Origin: Tetragonia tetragonoides
Taxonomy: Eukaryota; Streptophyta; Magnoliopsida; Caryophyllales; Aizoaceae
Reading direction: 5' to 3'
Assembly: GCA_038025085.1 (NCBI GenBank)
Contig: CM076141.1
Coordinates: 14,200,001 to 14,264,000, forward strand
Length of the DNA stretch: 64,000 nucleotides
Both the position numbers and the translations under genes were made by a program. The notes beneath the pieces were generated by a model. It saw only the letters and a program-made list of their open reading frames with translations, ran no database searches and was not told where the DNA came from. Of the stretch, positions 57,936-64,000 are shown piece by piece. The first letter of the stretch is position 1. Each line of letters opens with the position of its first letter.

Positions 57936-60137
57936 ATGACTTCTAAGATTCGGGCAGTCATGGATTGGCCTGCTCCGAAAAGTGTGACTGAGGTGAGAAG
58001 TTTCCTCGGTTTGGCTGGCTACTATAGGAGATTTGTGCAAGACTTCTCCAAGGTAGCTAGACCTATCACGAATTTAATGAAAAAGGAGATGAAGTACAAG
58101 TGGACTGAACAATGTGAAGAAACTTTCCAAGAGCTTAAGAGGAGGTTGACAATGGCACCAGTGTTGACCTTACCGTCTGGAACGGAAGGATTTGAGGTGT
58201 ACAGTGACTCTTCAAAGAATGGGTTGGGGTGTGTGCTTATGCAGAATGGCAAGGTGGTTGTTTATGCCTCTCGCCAGCTGAAGGTGCATGAGAAGAACTA
58301 CCCTACTCATGACATGGAGTTAGCTGCTGTGATTTTTGCCTTGAAGATCTGGAGACATTACTTGTATGGAGCTCGTTGCAAGATCTTTACGGATCACAAG
58401 AGTTTGAAGTATATATTCACTCAAAAGGAGATGAACATGAGGCAACAAAGATGGCTCGAGCTGATATCTGAGTACGACCTGGATATTCAGTATCACGAGG
58501 GAAAGGCCAATGTAGTGGCTGATGGGTTGAGTAGGAAGACTTCACACACCGTGAATAGCATGATGGTATTACTGTACGATTTGTGTGAGGACTTCAGAAA
58601 GTTGGACCTAGAAGTTGTTCAACAAGGTGAAACTGCAGTGTTGTTGAATGCACTTGTAGTGCGGCCGTCGATCTATGATGAGATCCGACAGTTGCAAGTT
58701 CATGACCCATTTCTAGAGGAAGTACGTGTCAAGATAAAGGATGAGAAGCATCCTGATTTTGAGATCCTTGATGATGGTACAATCAAGATGAAGGGGCGTT
58801 GGTGTGTACCCGACAATGACGAGCTGAAGAGAACAATTCTAGATGAGGCACATGGAACTGCGTATTCTATTCACCCAGGAGGTGATAAGCTGTACAAAGA
58901 CTTAAAACTTCAGTTTTGGTGGATGAACATGAAGCGAGAATGTGCTGAGTATGTGGCAAAATGTCTTACTTGTCAAAAAGTGAAGATCGAACACAGGAGG
59001 CCTGGAGGTCTTGTTCAATCGCTAGAAATTCCTGGATGGAAGTGGGATTCAATCTCGATGGATTTCGTGACTGGATTACCAAAGACGAGGTCTGGCAAGG
59101 ACACTATTTGGGTTATTGTCGAACGACTGACAAAAACGGCGAGATTCATTGCAATGAAGAAGACTTGGTCGATGGACCAACTCGTTGCAGCTTATGTGAA
59201 AGAGGTCTTGAGGTTACATGGAGTACCTAAGGACATTCTGTCAGACAGGGATACGAGATTCTTGTCAGACTTCTGGGGCAAATTACAAGAGGCCTTTGGT
59301 ACGAAATTGAAATTTAGTACAACATTTCATCCTGCGACAGATGGTCAAACGGAGCGTACTATTCAGACATTGGAGGACATGTTGCGAGCTTGTGCTCTAG
59401 AGATGAAGGACTCTTGGGAGAAGAGTTTACCTTTGATTGAGTTCTCCTACAATAATAGCTACCATGCGAGCATTGCTAGGGCACCTTACGAGGCGTTGTA
59501 TGGGAGAAAGTGTCGATCTCCTACGTGTTGGAACGACATAAGTGAGACCTTTGTTTTGGGTCCGGATTTTATCCAAGAGACTGTGGATCAAGTGAAACTT
59601 GTCCAAGCTAAGATGAAAGCTGCACAAGATAGACAGAAAGCCTATGCAGATCAACATCGACGAATGGAGCAATTCCAACTTGGTGAGAAGGTACTTCTCA
59701 AAGTATCGCCGACTCGTGGAGTTATGAGATTTGGGCGCAAAGGGAAGCTTAGCCCAAAGTACATTGGACCCTATGAGATTCTTAAAAGAATTGGAGAGGT
59801 CACTTATAGGCTTGCTATGCCTATGGATTTGGAGCAAGTTCACGATGTGTTCCACATGTCACAACTCAAGAGATATCACCATGATCCGAGTCATGTGCTG
59901 AACCCAGAAAAGGTAGTGTTAGACAACACACTTACCAATGAAGAGCAACCAGTTCGAGTCCTTGAGGAGCGAACTAAACCTGTGAGGATCCTAGACGAGA
60001 AAATGAAGAAAACTCGTGCGTCTACGATCAATCTTGTGAAAGTGTTGTGGGTTAACCACAAAGTCGAAGAGGCGACTTGGGAAACTGAGGCTGACATGCG
60101 CAAGCGTTATCCTCAATTGTTCGAACAAGGTACTTAA
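57936..60137 (+). CDS. RNase H-integrase-chromodomain ORF (pol remnant)
   Basis: A 733-residue uninterrupted frame begins in the RT thumb/connection ([17 protein letters not shown]). The RNase H domain has [14 protein letters not shown] and [13 protein letters not shown]. The integrase zinc domain has H...H...CLTCQ near residues 305-352. The DDE core shows [18 protein letters not shown] and [14 protein letters not shown] with the Glu in the usual place. The C-terminal domain ([11 protein letters not shown]) is followed by a chromodomain-like end ([18 protein letters not shown]). The RT fingers and palm with the YxDD site are absent, so DNA synthesis is impossible, while strand transfer could in principle remain. 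Its openness contrasts with the broken gag. Confidence 0.93.
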   Translation: MTSKIRAVMDWPAPKSVTEVRSFLGLAGYYRRFVQDFSKVARPITNLMKKEMKYKWTEQCEETFQELKRRLTMAPVLTLPSGTEGFEVYSDSSKNGLGCVLMQNGKVVVYASRQLKVHEKNYPTHDMELAAVIFALKIWRHYLYGARCKIFTDHKSLKYIFTQKEMNMRQQRWLELISEYDLDIQYHEGKANVVADGLSRKTSHTVNSMMVLLYDLCEDFRKLDLEVVQQGETAVLLNALVVRPSIYDEIRQLQVHDPFLEEVRVKIKDEKHPDFEILDDGTIKMKGRWCVPDNDELKRTILDEAHGTAYSIHPGGDKLYKDLKLQFWWMNMKRECAEYVAKCLTCQKVKIEHRRPGGLVQSLEIPGWKWDSISMDFVTGLPKTRSGKDTIWVIVERLTKTARFIAMKKTWSMDQLVAAYVKEVLRLHGVPKDILSDRDTRFLSDFWGKLQEAFGTKLKFSTTFHPATDGQTERTIQTLEDMLRACALEMKDSWEKSLPLIEFSYNNSYHASIARAPYEALYGRKCRSPTCWNDISETFVLGPDFIQETVDQVKLVQAKMKAAQDRQKAYADQHRRMEQFQLGEKVLLKVSPTRGVMRFGRKGKLSPKYIGPYEILKRIGEVTYRLAMPMDLEQVHDVFHMSQLKRYHHDPSHVLNPEKVVLDNTLTNEEQPVRVLEERTKPVRILDEKMKKTRASTINLVKVLWVNHKVEEATWETEADMRKRYPQLFEQGT

Positions 60138-60411
60138 CCTTGGTTTCGAGGTCGAAACCTTTTTAAGGGGGGAAGGGTGTAACAATCCACAAAAAAGAAA
60201 AAGAAACAAAGACTGAAAAACTCATTGCATTGCATTGCATCTTGCTCATTTGGTTATTTGGAAAAGTTGTAAAAACTTTTAAAACTTTCGAGTTACATGT
60301 TGTGTATTGAACTTTGAAAGTGTGGTGGAAAAACTTCGCCTTATGGAACTAGCTTCACTTTGGTGGTGATCCTAAGTTTCGAGGACGAAACTTCTTTTAA
60401 GGGGGTAAGGA

Positions 60412-63247
60412 TGTAATACCCTGTAATTTTTATTCATTTTAGAATAATAATTACTTAAAAAGAAAATGGAATTTCATATTTGAAATAATTAATTGGGCTC
60501 ATAAATATTTTTGAGTGCCTAATTAATGTGGGTTTTGTGTTTTGGACCTAATTATATTAATTGGGCCAAAATAAAAGAAGAAAATTGGCCTTAATTAATT
60601 CGGATTGGCCGAAAATAATTAAGACCCAATTTGGGCCATTATTTTCGGCGAAGAGCCGAAAATATGGGGCAAATAAATCAGTATTTATTTTCAAAATTTG
60701 GTTTCCTAAAATCTTGGTTAGTGGAGGGAAGTTAGGATAGTTTTTAGGAAATAATAAGTTGAGTTAAGGAAGGAGTGTATTTGGGCTCCTAAATACACTC
60801 ACTTCCAAACATAACTGACTCTTACCAAATCAAAACAAAAAAAAAAACCGCTCTCTCTCTCTCTTCACCCTCACACGGCCGAAATTCCAAGAGCAAAAAG
60901 AAGGAGGAAGTTCATCACTTTTCACAATCCATCTTGCTCAGTTTTAATCCTTTGAATTTTCAAGTAAGTGTTCTAAATTTGTTTCCTTTGATTATTAAAA
61001 GCTTTTAGATTCAATTCAAGTTTGAGTTTATGAACCCTAGTTTTGTATGAGTAAACCCTAATTTAGTTTTGCCTAGGGTTTGCTAGATTCTATTAATTTT
61101 GCATGATAGGATCATGATTAAGGGTTTGGTTTATTGTTTTGTTGAATTGAATCAAGGTTTGAATGAAAAAAGAATAGATCTTTGTAATTTAATTAAATCT
61201 GAAAATTTATTAATTGTGGATTTAATTAGATTAGGGTTTGTTAAATTTGTTAACAAAAAAAGAAGAAGAAAGAGAACCGTGAGGCACGGCTGTGCCGTGC
61301 GCAGCCGCTGTGCGGCTGTCGCGACCGCCTGCCGTGGCTGCCGCCGTCGGCCAGCCACCAGTGGGTCTGCTGGTGGTGGGGCCCGCTGGTGGTGGTTGAT
61401 GGTCATGGTGTTTTGATGTTGACTTGTTTTGACTAGTTGACTTGTTTTAGGGTTTTGGAAAGTTTCCTAATTTGGTTTATGTAAATTTGTTTTGGAAACT
61501 TTGAGCATGCATGAGTAACTGAAATTTTCAGCAACTTAATTAATTAAATTAAGGGTACTAAATCATCTTTAAATTTTAATAAAGTGATTTAGAAGTCAAG
61601 GTATTGACTATTGTTATATTGTGGATTTGTTAGGACCCGTTGACCACGCTTGAAACGTAAGGAGCTTACGTTATTGATTGTCGTGTTTGCCTTACTCTAA
61701 AGGTAATTCATGTCTCTATGAATTATGTAATCTGTTTGTCATAATTCATACCATTTGGGATTTGTATTCATTTGTCTAGTATTGAATTAGGAATGTGAAT
61801 TCATATTTGGACTTGTGAATATTTGAAAAGGGATAATTGATGTTTATTTCCTTGTGATAATTGGTATAGAATTATATGTTAGTGAATGCATGTAAAATGT
61901 TGAAAATTCACTTGTGTAGCAATGTCTACTTGGTTAATATTCATGTGAGGAGATGCATGTTTTATTATTGGTTATTGAACGAAAATTATGTTAATAATTG
62001 TTCAATTGGATATAGCTCGGAATTGCTCTTTTTGTATTATGTTGGTAAGCATGTGGATTCATGTTAGAAGCATGTTACTTCAATAAGTTGAAATGAACTT
62101 TGACTATTGAATTAGGTGGTTTTGAATTGAGGCCTAGATGTCATTCATGTAAAATGCCATCGGAAATTGTAACCATATTGTGTTACTTGAGTGCCAAGAT
62201 TATGTGTATTACTTGTTATGTTATCACCATATTAAATTGAATTGAGAGTTAAGACTTCTTTGGTAATGGATCCACCGAAGGAGGCGAATGAGAATTTTTC
62301 ATTTGGTATGTTGAGTGGTTCCATTGGTTATGGCCTCAATGTATTTAGTTAAAGCTTGTATCCATACAAAGAGCAATTGAGCAAGTAAAGTTTTGTGGAT
62401 GAAACTGTTCTTCTTGTAAACCTAAGGGTTGAGAGAGGGTATGCATACTTAGGAACATCTAGAAGTACTTCGGGAGTCATCTATACTCCGGGACGGTTGA
62501 TCCCTCTTTTGCCACTGTACACGGGACTAAGATCCTATTGAATCGACTGCGGTTGGTTTGACAATTCATGCGATTCTCTTCTCTCTAATGAACTTGGCTA
62601 ATTGATAATAATAAATACTGAGCTTTATTATTTGGTGATTTTGAGTGTCTTTATTTTTAGAGCATGTTGACTTTATTCTTAAAGCATGATTATCATTGAA
62701 CTAAGCATGTTGGCTTAACTTGGAGATTGAAATGGATGATACTCAGCGTAGCTAATTGGTTGTTTTTCTTTTTACTTGTGTTTGTTGTCCATTTCTCTTC
62801 AATGGTGGACCTATGATGAACCTATATGGAATTCGTTTATATGGGGGAGTAGATTGACAGGATTTCTAACTCAAGGAGTAGAGCTAGTGAGAAGGCGACA
62901 AAAGAAGATTGTAAATCTTCTAAAAACATTTATTTTATTGTTTAGTTTGAAACTTCTTTTACTATTGAGATTTTATATTGTAATGAGATTAATTCTCTTG
63001 CATGAGAATTAATAAGTTTAATATTTCTATTTCATTTGGATCATTTGTTTTAAGTTAGTTGAAAAAGATAGTTAATATTTAATTATCTAGTATGTATGTT
63101 TGGGATATGTAGCATTTGGTTTCTTTCTAGCCTTATATTTAATTTGAACATTAAATACGGCGGTGACGCTTCAAATTTCCAGTGCTTATCCGCTGCAACT
63201 CGTGATTTTAAATGGTTTTAAATTAGACCGAAATTCGGAGTGTTACA
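60412..63247 (+). repeat. 3' LTR, 2836 bp
   Basis: Preceded by the purine tract AAGGGGGTAAGGA. A second purine-rich stretch (aaggggggaagg) lies at 60164-60175, followed by TGTAAC. This may be an older or internal polypurine tract. Confidence 0.95.
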
Positions 63248-63252
63248 CTTGT

Positions 63253-63790
63253 GCTCTCACAAAGGCTTGATATTTGATATTCTGAATTATGTTTGCAACA
63301 GGTTGCTCTTTCTTCTGAAAATTTCTCTGATTCCTTTCAAACCAAATAGAGTATACTATAAGGGAGAAGCACATCTTCACAGAATTAGCAGCAGCAGATT
63401 TTTCCTTGCTATACTTCATAATCTTCCTGCATTCTAGTTCCCAATTTGAAACTGTTGTGTCTCTCTTAAGCCAACCCAAAACTGTACTCCAAAGATCACT
63501 AGTCCAGGTACACTGGAAAAACACAAGCCATCTCAGTAACACGTTCCAAGAGAATAACATATCCTTAGTTCTCAGTTTTTTATGCAAGGCCAACCAAAGG
63601 ATGAAAATAGTTCGTGGAGGAGCAGCATTAGAGCAAACAAGCCCTTTCCTTTCAACATTCCCCACATGCCCTCTCAATCGTTTGTAAGCTTTCTTAATCA
63701 CAAATCTATCCGCATTCACAACATTCGTCCAATCTCCAATGACACTCTTATGTTTTCTGGCATGGAAGATCTTCCTAACCATCCAATGAC
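63253..63790 (-). pseudogene. LINE zinc-binding (zf-RVT) region, right half
   Basis: The minus-strand frame 63782-63243 reads KKAYKRLRG, then PPRTIFILWLALHKKLRTKD and LLRWLVFFQCTW, and ends with IVYSIWFERNQRNFQ. This is the zinc-binding domain found C-terminal to RT in plant L1-type LINEs. The LINE is 5'-truncated at about 63790 against the ATT array and was cut by the chromovirus insertion near its 3' end. Confidence 0.85.
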
Positions 63791-63972
<182 letters not shown>

Positions 63973-64000
63973 GTTCCAGTTCAGTTCAGTGGTGTTCAAT
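63973..64000. repeat. TTCAGT-rich repeat, right part
   Basis: Resumes the TTCAGT/TTCAAT words of 51817-51938 and runs off the window. Confidence 0.7.

Larger units (their letters stand above)
52497..63247 (+). mobile_element. Tekay/Del-like chromovirus LTR retrotransposon (10.75 kb)
   Basis: LTRs at 52497-55339 (2843 bp) and 60412-63247 (2836 bp) start TGTAATA and end TGTTACA. A perfect target duplication CTTGT lies at 52492-52496 and 63248-63252. A tRNA-iMet primer site is at 55343-55354 and a purine tract ends at 60411. Internal order: extra ORF, gag, zinc knuckle, RNase H, integrase, chromodomain. Protease and the RT fingers/palm are missing between about 57790 and 57935. Chromodomain plus long LTRs suggest the Tekay/Del chromovirus lineage. 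It can integrate only with RT supplied in trans. Confidence 0.95.

Overview
This is a eudicot-type plant nuclear window: AT-rich, with intron-containing genes, tRNA-derived SINEs, Stowaway and Tourist-type MITEs, L1-type LINEs and Ty3/gypsy LTR retrotransposons that all use the initiator-Met tRNA primer site. The repeat mix would suit a Caryophyllales genome, but that is a weak inference and no species is claimed.

Layout. 1-12 kb is mostly repeats and unique AT-rich DNA: SINE heads, a 100-bp Stowaway hairpin and a larger terminal-inverted-repeat element. It also holds exons of an unrecognised, damaged minus-strand gene (4.9-5.7 kb) and a recurring ~200-bp repeat. 12-14.5 kb is a cluster of nested inverted-repeat elements. 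16.3-23.2 kb is the best gene, a STICHEL-like DnaX/clamp-loader-type protein (+ strand, five coding exons). Its ancestral C-terminal tail appears to survive as frameshifted exons past the present stop. 23.6-25.8 kb is a complete five-exon GDSL esterase/lipase on the minus strand, so the two genes converge. 26-29.7 kb and 35.2-36.7 kb were once contiguous and carry a fragment that resembles a bHLH-MYC N-terminal domain. They are split by a complete 5.6-kb Ty3/gypsy element (29688-35242, perfect CATAG target duplication).

36.8-38.9 kb is a small non-autonomous LTR element inserted into an RNase H-like relic. 40.8-42.4 kb holds the 3' exons of a nucleolar GTPase 2 (NUG2/NOG2)-like pseudogene on the minus strand. 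Around 46.7 kb is a decayed paralogue of the 5-kb gene relic, and 47.1-49.9 kb is a broken L1-type LINE. 51.8-64 kb is a nest: a TTCAGT-rich repeat with long (ATT)n arrays, an inserted 5'-truncated LINE (minus strand), and inside that a 10.75-kb Tekay/Del-like chromovirus (52497-63247, perfect CTTGT target duplication).

The chromovirus is the most interesting object. It has lost its protease and the reverse transcriptase core, but keeps an open 733-residue RNase H-integrase-chromodomain ORF. It also carries an extra acidic-tailed ORF between the primer site and gag. A good splice donor in the LTR leader and acceptors in front of both the extra ORF and gag suggest spliced subgenomic RNAs. I found no tRNA, rRNA, CRISPR or operon structures. 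Gene functions are inferred from motifs read by eye; no database search was run.
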